Assembly (NCBI GenBank): GCA_963978905.1
Contig: OZ022261.1
Location: 683,992-747,991 of the forward strand
Source: Trichostrongylus colubriformis
Taxonomy: Eukaryota > Nematoda > Chromadorea > Rhabditida > Trichostrongylidae
Reading direction: 5' to 3'
DNA: 64,000 nt
The notes under the pieces are model-generated. The model ran no database searches. It saw nothing but the letters and a program-made list of their open reading frames with translations, and was not told where the DNA came from. Position 1 is the first letter of the stretch. The number at the start of each line of letters is the position of its first letter. Below are positions 13,601-24,500 of the stretch, one piece after another. The translations under genes were made by a program, and so were the position numbers.

Positions 13601-14150
13601 TCAAGTGATCTGCTACTCATGCATCGTTACATCTTTGCCCGTGAATCCATACTGAAGCATAAGTGCACATTTGAAGTTGTTACGTGTGAAGTGTGGAGAA
13701 TACTAGGGCTTTCTCGAGAGATTCTTAGCATGAGAGAAATGCTGAAAATTCCTGTCTTCCCCAGCTTCTTTGACTGAGTGGAGATGGCGAAGGTTCTGCT
13801 TGTGACTACCATGTATGTACCTATGTCAGTCTGGCAAAGTTGACAAAAGTAGAATTTCGGTGCGAGCATCTTGTTTTGCATCAGTTACCCAGGATCAATC
13901 AGTCAATCCGTTCAAGGCTCGACTAAACACTACTGATTCATTGGGAAAATGGATTACAATGGACGAATCTGGTGCTTTTTCGGAAAGTGAAATCTGTGAA
14001 CGAAAAGGGAGACGGAAATCTGTGGGAGGTTGGTTATGCTGGTGTTCTATTTTCCTGTAATGATTTTGGGTCTGGGTACTAAACTGGATCGTTTCAGATT
14101 TTCAACATGATGATGGCCTCTGCAATCAGAATGACGCAGTCTGGAGATAG
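1516..14150 (+). CDS. coiled-coil protein gene, 3' part (multi-exon)
   Basis: Six exons read in one continuous frame: 1516-1683, 11230-11385, 12235-12327, 13027-13167, 13893-14028 and 14098-14150 (TAG at 14148). All joins are phase 0 except the last (phase 1). Acceptors are tgtag, tatag, tttcag, tttcag, acccag and tttcag; donors are gtaggg, gtaggt, gtaagg, gtaagt and gttggt. The first exon is a heptad-rich helix (QLKKVVASQAERIRQLEQ), the second is polar Thr/Ser-rich, and the third and fourth are again predicted coiled coil (LAENFSRIIQ at the end). The tail is basic and Ser-rich (ERKGRRKSVG). I do not recognise the family; a cytoskeletal, centrosomal or tethering coiled-coil protein would fit. 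The 5' end lies upstream of 1516 or outside the window, and further exons may hide in the first intron. Confidence 0.6.
1684..2539. other. intron sequence, nothing recognised
   Basis: First part of the long first intron of the coiled-coil gene. No element ends or coding similarity were seen. Confidence 0.4.
2540..3782 (+). pseudogene. mariner transposase pseudogene with an insertion
   Basis: Broken frames follow a mariner transposase in order: the HTH part (LYEYKLGRNVAESARNISHV, RRWYDKFRNGDF), the second helix region (ASTREIAEEL), the catalytic part (NRRR, EAPKHF), and the C-terminus (FLREKCFQNQDDVEKAFNDV) ending at TGA 3780-3782. It has several stops and frameshifts. The HDNARPH-type motif is damaged (LLHDNA then stop). 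About 215 bp of foreign sequence (roughly 3205-3425) separates two blocks that should be adjacent. Terminal repeats were not identified. Confidence 0.85.
3205..3425. repeat. unclassified insert inside the mariner copy
   Basis: AT-rich at its left, with no transposase similarity. The mariner reading stops at about 3205 and resumes at about 3425, where NEQIN..NQQKARDLLHDNA matches the conserved block. Possibly a small non-autonomous element; ends not resolved. Confidence 0.4.
3783..4329. other. intron sequence, nothing recognised
   Basis: It lies between the mariner and gypsy remnants; it may contain unrecognised flanks of either. Confidence 0.35.
4330..5310 (+). pseudogene. Ty3/gypsy retrotransposon pol remnant (protease and reverse transcriptase)
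   Basis: A retroviral-type aspartic protease core is visible near 4450-4520 (RFQLGTGANIT), with the catalytic Asp changed to Gly. After about 230 bp comes the reverse transcriptase N-terminal block (TAPVVAVKMNAKG), then RIALADSYPQVEV, INTLK and ELQGVIAYLEAIVV. The last corresponds to the Y-x-D-D box with both Asp lost. Three frames are used, with stops, so it is dead. No LTRs were recognised. It sits in the first intron of the coiled-coil gene. Confidence 0.75.
5868..6495 (+). repeat. two diverged copies of the GACAGAC-ended repeat
   Basis: Two segments, 5868-6105 and 6165-6495, share CTGTGCTGGAACxGAxxxACGAATTTT and following blocks in the same order. The second ends with CGTGACAGACAGACAAAGC at about 6478. 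Confidence 0.5.
6505..7366 (+). mobile_element. non-autonomous ~870 bp element, copy 1
   Basis: Ends TTAGGTTGTAAGGAAAGTTT and its inverse CCTTAAAACCTAA, flanked by TA; both ends carry GGCCGGTTTTT-type sequence. Related copies at 16015-16900 (opposite orientation) and 62033-62872. No transposase frame is seen. The TTAGG..CCTAA ends suggest mobilisation by a mariner-type enzyme (inference). Confidence 0.75.
7369..8080. mobile_element. non-autonomous ~720 bp element with GGTGCC ends, copy 1
   Basis: Ends TACACGCGGTGCCGGAGAAA and the inverse AAATTACTTTTTGGCACCCGCTGTA. A copy is at 50015-50757. TACA..TGTA ends imply a TA target, Tc1/mariner-like. It begins directly after the CCTAA end of the element 6505-7366. 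No transposase frame is supported. Confidence 0.7.
8205..8715 (+). repeat. dispersed repeat, copy related to 560-1034
   Basis: GAGGTTAGAAGCAATAATCGG, GCTGTGGTCTGTATTCGCATC and the right end TTTACTCCTCTCCCGGTGTCTTTAG parallel the copy at 560. Open frames here are shadows. Confidence 0.5.
9070..11170 (+). pseudogene. piggyBac transposase pseudogene with internal duplication
   Basis: An acidic N-terminus (EDFDSDDTTDDDDDKHEKRS), a DESMVPF block near 9690, the DDE core (CVDNWYTGVHLVHRLPKKRT and VLVGTLRRSRKG), a DYNKMKGSIDLGDQMTAYTP block near 10200, and a decayed C-terminal part up to about 11170. About 180 bp of the core occurs twice (9985-10170 and 10376-10553), the second copy reading GVLVIKWRDRRDMYM. 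Frameshifts and stops are abundant. TTAA-flanked ends were not identified. Confidence 0.75.
11230..11385 (+). CDS. coiled-coil gene, exon b
   Basis: An exon of 52 codons between acceptor ttcttatag and donor gtaggt, phase 0 at both ends. It is polar and Thr-rich, then becomes helical (QEEALVRLQWEKIL). It starts about 60 bp after the decayed end of the piggyBac copy. An internal gtgagg at 11359 could serve as an alternative donor. Confidence 0.5.
11402..11670 (-). repeat. dispersed repeat with TG-rich end and doubled unit
   Basis: It starts TCCTACTATATATAATCGG, then a tgtgtg tract. The motif ATATCTCGCGTCGCAG..AAAGCTGGGA occurs at 11480 and again, diverged, at 11640. A 16-base G tract lies near 11530. 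The end is the inverse of the element ending at 12960. Confidence 0.55.
11681..11922. repeat. inverted repeat pair with ~150 bp spacer
   Basis: CCAGTTGGGCTGGCGCACAC (11681) and its inverse near 11903-11922 form arms of about 47 bp with few mismatches. A third, partial copy (CAATGGCTGGCGCACATTAC) is at 12391. It lies in the intron between exons b and c of the coiled-coil gene. Confidence 0.6.
12235..12327 (+). CDS. coiled-coil gene, exon c
   Basis: An exon of 31 codons (SLQLREYNLH to MKKKIAE) between acceptor tgtgtttcag and donor gtaagg, phase 0 at both ends. It is helical with a heptad pattern, and joins exon b and exon d without a frame break. Confidence 0.6.
12585..12960 (+). repeat. dispersed repeat with CGTGACAGACGGACAGAC end
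   Basis: It ends CGTGACAGACGGACAGAC..CATATATAGTAGGGA. The same family is seen at 6170-6490 and in reverse at 11402. No coding frame is supported. Confidence 0.55.
13027..13167 (+). CDS. coiled-coil gene, exon d
   Basis: An exon of 47 codons (QKVFADLVHK to NFSRIIQ) between acceptor acgtttcag and donor gtaagt, phase 0 at both ends. It is a helical segment with charged heptads and has the best splice sites of the gene. Confidence 0.65.
13524..13650 (+). repeat. perfect 63 bp tandem duplication
   Basis: A 63 bp unit starting ATTATGGTAATATGTTCAAG (13524 and 13587) occurs twice without a mismatch. Since 63 is a multiple of three, an incidental open frame passes through both. It lies in the intron between exons d and e. 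The identity implies a recent event or a sequencing/assembly artefact. Confidence 0.9.
13893..14150 (+). CDS. coiled-coil gene, exons e and f with stop
   Basis: Exon e, 13893-14028, follows acceptor ttacccag and ends in phase 1 before gttggt. Exon f, 14098-14150, follows acceptor cgtttcag and ends with TAG. Together they give a non-helical tail with a basic KGRRKS patch. The alternative acceptor at 13884 (gcatcag) would break the phase. An AATAAA-like signal follows at about 14393. Confidence 0.55.
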
Positions 14151-16014
14151 TAATAGTACGCGTTTGCTCAGTAACTTCACTGTGTCCTGACACGATTCTT
14201 TATATTTTCTGGCTACATCTGGTCCATAGAAAGTTTGGGACTTCTGTGCTTCTGCGCATTTATTGTGCTCTTCCATTCCTCTTGAAGCCGTTGAAAAGAT
14301 CGACCTCGTGCTCGTCCTCACACTCATCAATGATGTGCTTGGTTCTTGTCATAAATATTAATTTCCATCGAGCTTAGAATCGAACTGATAGTGAAATAAA
14401 AAATTCCTACCGTTCTGGAGCTACTTTCAATGCCCAATTGATTACCTTGATAACATGGGAATCGAGACAGCTGCGATGAGACCAGTTCACAAGTATTCGC
14501 TTTTTGTAAGCTAAACACAGCGGAATCTTCATGGCGAGAAAGTCGTTAGCGCTCCTAATTTTTATACAGTTGCGGTTCATAACGGCTTATTATTACGGTT
14601 TATAATGGTTACGATCAATCTTCACATATCGAAGCTACTATAAATCATGAAACTTAACTTCTTTTCTTCACAAGAAACCTACCGTAGTCTGTTGAGGTGC
14701 ATTGTTGTGCCATAGTAAAGAAAAGGGGGAAATAAAGGATCATTTTCCATCGCAAAAGCGTCACTCTTTTCCGCGCTCAATTCTTCGGCGAACGACATCC
14801 CTAAGCCGCATGGCTCGTCTCGGCCACAGCACACCTTGATCTGTTACTGTGGGTGCTATACGATGCAAAGTGTTACCAACTCTCACCAGCACCATCTTCC
14901 AGGTGCGCGCAGTTAAGAGAGCATTCCGCTGCGCTTTGCTTCAAAAACAGTGATAGGGGTGTTTCGATTGCATCATTCATTCCAATCCTTGATATTGGCC
15001 AGTGAACGTTTTCACCACGGAAGCTGACACGTCAGACACCACATCATTGTACGATACGGCATTGATACGATACGATAAGTGTCACTCCACTATCATGCTC
15101 ATCACTCTACACCTCAGTCATTCTTCGGCCCTAGCAGGATAAGAAAAGCGGCTGGAGCTAAAAAGGCTGCTCTCGCCACAGCTCAGGAGCGCTTCCTAGA
15201 CCCCTGATTTTCAAGTGAATGACATCTGTTAGGGACTCCTTATCACCCACATCACCCCTATCACTGCCTTTAAGCGATGGATATGTTGTCGTAACGGTGA
15301 ATACCAGCCTTTCCCAATCGTGTCCGCCGTTTGGAGTCTAAGACCGCAGACAGTGGCAGCTGATCGAGGCTCCAGCTCTTCAATACCAGTGTGCCCCATA
15401 CCCCAAATGTTTGCCATTACTTTTGTGAGCATTAACCAGTTTTTCTGTGTAATGCCAAAAGAACAAGAGACGCTGGAATTCGAATTGTTGTTCATGATAA
15501 TTCACTTTTCAAAGTCCTATCGGAAAGGTAATGATTTGATCTTCTAGTTTTTCCTTTTACTTTGACCCAGCAAGGCTAAGGTTTATCTCAACAGAACAAA
15601 AAGCAGTAAAAGATCAGGCAAGTGTCAGTCATCGCTGGGGACACAATAGGCAAATGTACGACAGAGGAAAATTGTTACAGATGAGCATAATGCTAACAAC
15701 TCGTTGAAATTTTCCTTCAAGTTCAGTGTTAAGATTGAATTCCTCGATCTTGGAACCCTGTTGCGGAGCTGAATCTCGAAAGCAGTGGGCACAATAGTTT
15801 TCATATAAAATTGGCTCTCGATAAATAACGGGAAAAAAGGTGCTGAGCAGATCTTCACTAAAGAAAGAGAAACGAAAGCTTCGGATATCTGTGAAAACGG
15901 GATCTCATGAAGTCGTTGAACGAGCAGGTCATAGACGAGTAGACAACGATGGGTGTAAACGTGGAGCTCCAAATACACAAACGCAGTGCCACTATGTTGA
16001 GCGTTTTGCAGCTA
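14151..16014. other. intergenic, nothing firm
   Basis: The region between the stop of the coiled-coil gene and the element at 16015. It contains AATAAA-like signals near 14393 and weak frames only. Confidence 0.4.
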
Positions 16015-16900
16015 TTAGGTTGTAAGATGAGTTCTGACCGGTTTTTCGCGTTCAGAAGATAAATTCAAATATCAGAGCGCGTTAACATGAATCAGCTTGA
16101 ACATAGCGCTCTTCAGATAAATAAAAGCTGCTAACTCTGAATCTATGCTTTCCTTGGAATGCCACAACGTTTTCGAATTAGTAGGGAAATTTTAAGTCAC
16201 TGCGAGAATAGCACTTTTTGGTTGACTTCACTTGAGGAGTCCATGTTTGATCAAGTGCGAGCAAAGGCAACCACAAATGTGAATACTGCAAGAGGAGGGG
16301 TGAAGGATGGATGGAACACTTTGTCTCTGGTTTAAGAAGTCCAAAAATGAGAACGAGTTGCTGGAATTTCCAATTGATCAAATCGCTTTACCTAAAACGG
16401 CAAAGAGCGATGGGCGTTAGTACTTGCAGGGAATAACCACATGTATTGGCCCTCAACAAACAAGCTTAGTTGACCACCTATAGTAGCCTCGATTTGAAAA
16501 AACCCAACAATTGGGTGCTGCGCGACCCCTCGGAGCAGCCATACCCAAGCGCATTTTCCCCGAAACCTCTTCCAGTTATTGAAGCAGTTGCAGGCTGAAG
16601 CCCTTACTCGTGCATCATAAACACCATATATAGCGCTAATAAGCCCCACTCTCCCAAACATCTGACAGCTCCTTCAGTAGCATGTGCTCAGAAAGGGGAT
16701 TTGGAGTCGACTTTTCTTCATTTCGCGCAATAAAAATCATCAGCCCTTCATCGAATTCGGATATGTAGGTATGCACAGTGTTGCCAAGTGTGTAGCCAGT
16801 TGAACGGCGCCTATTCTGTGAGAAAAGATGCACTCCGAGTCGAGTTATGATCTCCCAAAGTTGAAAGCAAAAACCAGCTAAAACTTTCCTTACCACCTAA
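16015..16900 (-). mobile_element. non-autonomous ~870 bp element, copy 2
   Basis: It starts TTAGGTTGTAAGATGAGTTC and ends TTTCCTTACCACCTAA. Along its length it matches the inverse of the copy at 6505, for example GCAGTTGCAGGCTGAAGCC and GGAGTCGACTTTTCTTC. Confidence 0.75.
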
Positions 16901-18418
16901 CACATCAGGACCGTCCAACTATGTCGCTGGGCGAACTGCGTTGCCGTGAGACATGTGCCTTTCTGATTCGCTGCGAATTCACCGCATGAGGAGTGACTGA
17001 CCCACTTGAACAGTATGTACACCAAGAAGGCCTTGGTATAACGTACTGCAGGGCCTGATTACCTGACAAAATGGCACCCCTATTTTCTGCAAAATTGTGA
17101 ACCGTTACTTCTGATTTTTTGAATTCGAAAGTTTCCTGGTTGGATCAGAGAATATAGCATTAGCTAATACAGCTGATCACGAATCCGATGGGTATTTTGC
17201 CGAGGCAACGGACTCCGTCAAATGTTAAAGTTCAGGTAAGCTGTCGCATTCGCCAAGGATTCCAAGACCAGATGGGCCGGGCACATCACGCAAAATCATG
17301 ATAACCTTTAGATCAGAGCGGGCGAAGACAGTGTATTTTAGGCGTAATCGCTTCAGGACTCGACTAATACTTTGCCCCTATCTCGCACCAGAGCGCCGCA
17401 TGCCAAACGCGGCAACGAGAATTCTGCCCCAATGACACAGACAAGCCCAGTCAACTGTGGACATTTGATCTCACTCCGCGTTTTAGCTGCTACCGATTAC
17501 CCCAATTTTTTCTCTAAAATCTGAACCTTTCCACAATCAAATTGTGAGCTTTTGTGATAGGCACTTATTGTGATCTGTACTCTCAGGCCAGTATGGGTGT
17601 TATTCCGTTTATTTTAGGAATATTCAGCACTACTGATATTGCTCATCTCTGCCTGTGTTTTCCGGTCTGTAGACTGCTTTGGTCTGTAGACGATTCAAAG
17701 GAATTTCATAGCAAGTATCATCTGCTTTGCAGCCACTCATCCCGTCAGGTCTGCTTTATTCCCTTCAGAAGTTGCTCACCTTCATCCATTCCACCCCGAC
17801 ATCTAAGTTGCTTCGGAATTGAACTCGAACTTCTTGACCTGAGTACTGGATACACATTTCAACCTCAGATTCCCTGCACAACTTGATCCACGGACCGATA
17901 TTCCAGGAGGACCCTGTTACTTTGTAGATATTTTGCTACTACTGCACAACAGCAGTCTTCATATAACTGCAGTAATTTGTTACTTTGCTAGGTCGGAAGC
18001 ACTTACCGTAGGAAATAAGTACTCGGAAAAGTTCTCTATCCCTTGAGATCGCCAGGTGCACTCTTCATGAACATCTCAATCCACTGGTCAAATCTCCAGA
18101 CAAATCGAAGGTTACAGATTTGGCAATGAGACGGCTTGCGACAAAGTAAACGCCGCTAGCTGCTGATATTACTGGACCTACGGACGGTACTATAAGGCCT
18201 TTCTTACCATCAAGACCACACCGATAGAATTTTCTAGCGGATATCTCCCTATCCACCACCCACATCTGCACTGATTATTTAAGCAAATTACTGTGCCCAC
18301 TGCCTTCGAACATGTGGTAGCTGCTGCCAGCAATGTATAAAAGCAACCCAGAGTTGTTGATAAGCGTATACGGTTGTAAGTGAGACAGGTTAAGGCAAGG
18401 GTGGTTTATGCAGCTTTG
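16901..18418. other. intergenic between convergent genes
   Basis: Weak similarity of 17615-17890 to the GACAGAC repeat family (CATCTCTGCCTGTGTTTTCC). The segment 18065-18270 shares a short run with 56990-57060 (GPVISAA in the minus frame). Otherwise nothing recognised. Confidence 0.3.
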
Positions 18419-18583
18419 CTAGGTTGTGTGATTTGCAAAAATGACATGAGTGGTGAACATATACTTTTCTACGCACTGTGTTCCACAGAGGTTGCATCGC
18501 CATGGATCGCTGGCGGTGTGTAATCCTTTGTGGAGTAGGTGAATCGTTCTGTCGAAAAACGATATTCCGCAGTGTACACACTC
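18419..18583 (-). CDS. zinc-finger gene, terminal exon with hunchback/Ikaros-type finger pair
   Basis: A 55-codon terminal exon, stop included, after acceptor atttttttag. It encodes CVHCGISFFDRTIHLLHKGLH and then WRCNLCGTQCVEKYMFTTH, ending with H-x5-H and the stop. The spacing and the CNLCG core match the dimerisation finger pair at the C-terminus of hunchback/Ikaros proteins. That function is inferred from the family. Confidence 0.78.
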   Translation of the reverse strand, partial: ECVHCGISFFDRTIHLLHKGLHTASDPWRCNLCGTQCVEKYMFTTHVIFANHTT

Positions 18584-21500
18584 CTAAAAAAATCATTTCA
18601 TCAATGACTTTCACAGCATAAATTTGGAATTTCATAGACTCATTGATCACATTGAAAACACAAGTGGATGAGCCGAGAGTATACAAGGTAGTACAATTGA
18701 GATAGGCTACCATTATTACGTGCATGATCTGTGCACCATGGGCAAGAGGGATGGAAGGTGAGACAAAAGGAGAAAACCGTTCTCGTAAACGACCACTAAT
18801 TTCAGAAGAGATGAACTGACGAAACCCGCATTCAAGAGGCGCGCCTTGGAGTTTTGTCGCGCCGCATACGTTCGGCGAGTTGCTGCGACAGATGCGGAGC
18901 GACGTTCGAGGCTGGCTAGCACAGTCTCGCGGTCTGCGTCTACCCCTCACTGGCTACTGATGCAGAGGGAGCGGAAGGGACGAAATGAGGGGATCTGTTA
19001 TTGGTCTGCTGTCGATTTGTTCCGTTTCTTTTAGCACTACCGAGCACCACGACATTCATATCCACAGTTATTCTACAGTCGACTAAAATTGCCCCTTGAT
19101 GGTGTCCTTAGGTAGGTCACATCTCTCCATCTCTCATGTGATGTATCCGACTCAGTATTATTATTGCTTCATATGGCGACTTTTCCGTGATCAATCATTG
19201 ACTAGATGACAAAGCAGTTTGAAGGATAGGAAACTTGCTTAAAGGAATCGTCCACGGAAAATGAGTTTTTGTGTTACCCATATATTTATGTTGTATTTGC
19301 CTAATGTTGGCCTCATGCAAAATTTCACGCGAAAAAATGTGAATGTGGCTGAGATACAGCACCACAAAGAGCGGTCCCAGTGGGCGGAGCCTCCGTGTAA
19401 AAGCCTCGTTCCGTCTTCCGCCGCCGTTGGGAACGGAGAGTGGGACTGTTTACGTAACCTACTGTTCCTACAATGCGTCTTCGACCACGGCGTACGCGGT
19501 ACGAGGCTTTTACACGGAGGCCCCGCCCACTGGGACCGCACTTTGTGGTGCTGTATCTCGGCCAGATTCACATTATTTCGCGTGAAATTTCGCATGAGGC
19601 CAACATTAGGCAAATACAACATAAATATATGGGTAACACAAAAACTCATTTTCCGTGGACGATTCCTTTAATGCATAGTGGTCACGCAGGGCTGCAAGCT
19701 TAAAAACGGTTTGCGCAATACAGAAGTCGTACAGCACGCTTACAGATCTGTGACATTTCTTTCTAAAGTGATTCTATAACACGCAAGGAACGGCTGGTCT
19801 AATTATGAGTAGATGCGATCATCCTCCTTGAATCCTTGATTGTCCAAAATGCATCAGATTGATGGGGGCTCCCAGGTGCTGCTAATAATCACCTTGAACT
19901 TTCAAAATTCTATTCCAATACGTAATCCCAGAGAAATCGAGAAGTTCAGGATTTTGACTCACGCTATCATGAAAACGTGTAGTCTCACATCGTCGCTAAG
20001 CGGCATCCTTTTTTTGAGTTATAAATCCAGTTGCTAGGGTTTTTCACCAGTCTTGATAGACCATAGGTTTCAGAGGTGAAAAAATTACCAGGACTAACAC
20101 CGCGTGCGCCCCTGACTATCGACAGATTGCCCAATGTAGAAGAATGACCTCGTTGCAAAGAAAGCCCAGAACGCATTGTCATCGAGCATAATCTCGGTAG
20201 CCCAATATACGGAGCAGGATGTCCGGTACACGCTTGCGCTGAAAAGGTAGAAGCCGCGACTAACGAGTTCCAGGAAAAGAATACCAGTGACATATCAATG
20301 AGGCTCCTTAATAGCAAAACAGCAGTCATGCGCTACTCATGACTGACTAGTTGCCCCGTAAGTAGGATATTACCGGACTTTGTGAGCACGAGACGAGCTG
20401 TTACTATATGGCAGGCCTTCAAATGCAGACCTACCATAGGCTCTTTCGCGTTCACGCTATCGGTTGCTTGAAGTGACTGAAGATCGCATTCAATGATGGC
20501 GTCAGGGGACATAAGGCCCCTCTTTCCTTCATTGACAGCCCTACTCTAAAATCGGTTTGTTTTGACAACACGCACACCACTTTCTGAATATTGGCAACAA
20601 ACCGGAGGTGCAACGGGCTGCGTCAACGACGAATTGATGCACATTATTATCAAGTCCTCGCTGCTGGTAGGGCATGAGTTGTGCTAAAATTTCCAATTTT
20701 TACTTTCGCGTTGAACCTTGCCACGCTTTGTTGAAAAACAAAGTGCTCGTGGTTTTAGGCTTTTTCAGTAGCCAAAAAGAAAAGTCGATTGATTTCAACG
20801 AAATATGCTTGGTTGAATGCACTGCGAAATTACATTTTTGAAAGAATCTTGAGATTATGGAGCTTGATTTGGAAGTTCCAAATTCATGGCTGTAAAAATC
20901 TGTGGAAGGATCCCGAAGATCCACACTGCCTGATAATATAGTACTTACCTTTCAGTCCCAATTAGAAGACAGATCACCCACTCGTCACCTGCCTTGACAT
21001 CATATCAAATTTGCCTTAGTGAGGTCGTATCTCTGACGAGCACCGCTTGTGGTTTTCCAGGAGCCGACTAGTAGGTATTACTAGCGACGCGATAGGGCGC
21101 ACACGGTATCTCGACTGATGGCGCATTGCTGGCATCTTCAATTCAGGAATGGTTTTTGTCGAGTCATAGGCAACCCCATAACATCCACCACCGATGCCCT
21201 GGATGAAATTATCGGTTGTAGGCCGAAACTGTGACCCGACCGCATTATTGATCGCGTGTACGGCAAGCCTCTCTTATTATATGAACCATTGCTGTGTACG
21301 CCTACTTTTGTCTGTCGGTTTGCTATATATCTGTCTGTCCGCAAGTAAATGATTGTGATAAGGGGATGAAAGAGTAATCGTCCGCTCAGTGTGGAAGGAA
21401 ACGAAATTACACCTAGTGTTGTGATATCAATTTGAGGCCATATTCGTTGTGAAAGCACCTACTGTCAATAAGAGCGCCTATTACGTACACTCGCAGAAAT

Positions 21501-24500
21501 TCTGCAGGGTGCAGAAGTCGCACTAAGCGCCAGTATAGGATGAAGATACGCAGATATGAAGGTTAAGGGAGAACGGTTCTGCCTGGAATGGACCACTAAA
21601 ATTCGTGGGAAATGGAGTACATGAACGATTGCAAGTCTTCTAGCATGCTCAGATCACTAATGCATCTTTTTGCCTACAGAGGACCGGACGGGTAATGGGC
21701 CACATGATTAGGAGGAGGCGAGGGTGTGCAGCCGCGAAATTTTTTATTTTCTGATAGGCTGGTCGCACCGTTGGATGAGGACACCGCATAAGTGTGACTG
21801 CAATGAAGTTGCGCTTTATCTTTTTTGAACCACATCGTTGTGCAAATTCTGTTCAGCACTACGTACATCGTGTGGCTAAAACTGTAAAATACATGCAAAA
21901 CGTGCAGTACCTGATCCAAAACGGTGCTGGAAGGCACTTTAGAAGAATAACTCTTGTGGTAATAAGATTTCTTGTTCCCTTCCTGTGTACTGCAAGTCGC
22001 AGGAGCACATCGACTCAAGAATTGTGATCTTTTCGCATGAAGTCCGTTTGCTGTCGAGACACTAACAGCACACTGTAGCAAAATACTTAAACACCACTGA
22101 GCATCAACAGAACCCCCCATTCAAAGCTTACCTCCCTGTCATCGTGCCGCGTTTGATAGTGGAGAAGAAGCCGACGTGAGTTTGCAAAAAGTAGAGAGCA
22201 ACGTTTACAGGATGCAGGAGACATGGCGGAAATATTATGGGCTTCATCCAGATGAGATCTATTCAAATTTATTCAAAGTGGATAACGTGGAATGTAAAAC
22301 GAATATTCTATCCCTTATCAGTACCTTAGTGTTGTGTGTTGATTGAACTGGCGAGCACAAAAAGCAACCGGACAGTCGAATTCAATGCCCGTCTTGATGT
22401 GCGTCATGGAATGCTCCTGCATCTAAATCACTATTTTCTGGTTAATGCTCTCAAATCATGAGTGAAAAAATAAGACACTCCAGCGATGTCATGAATCCAA
22501 AGTGCTTGAGTGTGAGTCATTACACACGAACTGGGACAAATCATAAAATTGGCTGCAACAGCGTCCTCTGGTTAGCATAGCGCCAACTCCAGACTCCAGA
22601 GGACCAGCGAGCATTTGTCACACGCCGTAACCCAATTCGCCTAAGGCGGTGACCCCATTCAAGTGTGATGATGCAATCCCTATTTTTTCACACTTCCGAT
22701 CATCTCGCGGCAGAATACAATCATGGAATTTTGAACTGAGCTCAAGAGGAAACTATCTACCATTTTGTGCCATGAAAAAAACCTGCGCACCTGCGAAACG
22801 TGCAGGAATTCAATAAAACCTACACAAGATTCCAATACCACTATTAATAAATTTTCACCTTTTGGCCACCACTTGCCTGATCTTTTCGGAAAAACCGCTT
22901 TTTGCAGTAACGGCATTCGTACGGTTTAACACCACTGTGCCTCATTCGGTGGCGGTGCATATTAGCCTAGGACAGTACATTCAATGAGCCACTGCAAAAC
23001 AACATGCATCATCTTACCTTCTGACTGAACTGCATTTGACAAATATCGCACTGATACATTTGTCCCTGATGCCGTGAATGAGCATCCTGGAATCACTTTT
23101 GAAATGATGATGTCATTTAACAGAGCTCTCTATGCTGTAAAAAGCGATTTTAAAACGAATTGACGGAGAAGTTTCAGGGATGGAGATAGATTATGGAGAT
23201 GTCGTAGGGCTTAGGGATGAGAGGTCATCGAAACAGATTCGTTGAGTCGCGGCTTGCGAGCTAAATGCGTAACGAGATGCCCAAAGCAATCGCTGTGTTC
23301 TGCACCCTACTAGTACGTGCGACGCCTCTAATTCGCACCCATGAAGTTGCCGCCTGGGCGCGAATTTTCGTGCAGGTGGCTTACGCTCATCAGGATGCAT
23401 ATTTTATAATGTTCATCTCACTCAATAAACAGTTCCTTGTGTAAACTAATCGCTCACCAAATGGCTCCTCATATGCTGCGACATGTACGTTGTAAATTTG
23501 CAATGCGGACATACATGTGCAGTTTTAGAAGGCTTAGCAGTCGCGGGTTGCTCTTCCTCCGCTGCTGCAAAGTCTATAAGGTTGAAATAAAAAAACAATA
23601 ACACTAAAACAGAGTGCCCATAATTGAAAGAAGCGTAAGAAGCGCTATGATGGTACTCATGGTTACTTCAACTATGACATCAAATGGTTACTATGACTAT
23701 GACGTCAATTTTTGGCGCCATAACTTCTTTCATAAAATTGTTTAAAAGCCCATTCAGTAGAGATCACTGGTGTGACTTTCGTCAGATGCTAGCGCATTTT
23801 AGCGCCATATTCACCAAATATGAGCAATGCTGGTGCTATCCTGGTGCAAATGGCGTAGGCAAAAATAGGATTTCATATTCGTGATCGAAATTATTTTCTA
23901 TCTGCCGCTTTTGGACCGTTATTTCGACCATTACAAAAAAACACAAGCAAACCTTCATAAAAGGGGTTGCAATCCGATGCGACACATGAGGACCTTCTTT
24001 CGCATACGGAAATCGGTGACAACGTCGAGGAATCGCTCTCTGTCCATTCTATGGTCTTGAAACAAACGAATCCACACAAACAGATTTACAAGAAACTTCA
24101 CACTGAAGGCAGCAAAGCTCGACTCTCCCGTGTGACATATTATTTTCGTCAAGATAAGTGGTAGCTCTAATTTTTTACAGGGTAAAGTGTGTGGGTGGAA
24201 TGTGAAGGTAAAGTGGCCGTTTCACTGTTCCATTGATCCATTGTAACCGCTCTTTGGAAAATGTTGTAGTGCAGTCCTCGAACCATAAAGGAATGTAAGG
24301 CTTTGATACTATGCAATTAAAAGTACCACTTTGGGCAAAGAGGAAGTGAGAACTGGGAAGACGTGTTTTCTAAAAACAAACAGTTCAGTTTAGGAACGCG
24401 GTTTGGAGTCTTATTGCGATCCCGCAGCACTGCGAGTCGTGCTGTTGTTGACATTCATCCGTCGGAGCAGTTGCCGGAGAAGACGGGACAACGTTCGAGG

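Noticed and set aside
18390..18950. A 186-codon minus-strand frame, the longest uninterrupted one nearby
   Set aside because: The true zinc-finger frame is offset by one base (CVHC.., CNLC..), has a proper acceptor at 18584 and ends at 18419; the long frame is its shadow.
19239..19671. Two 136-codon open frames with nearly the same protein on opposite strands
   Set aside because: The DNA is an inverted repeat, so identical frames on both strands are a geometric consequence, not coding evidence.
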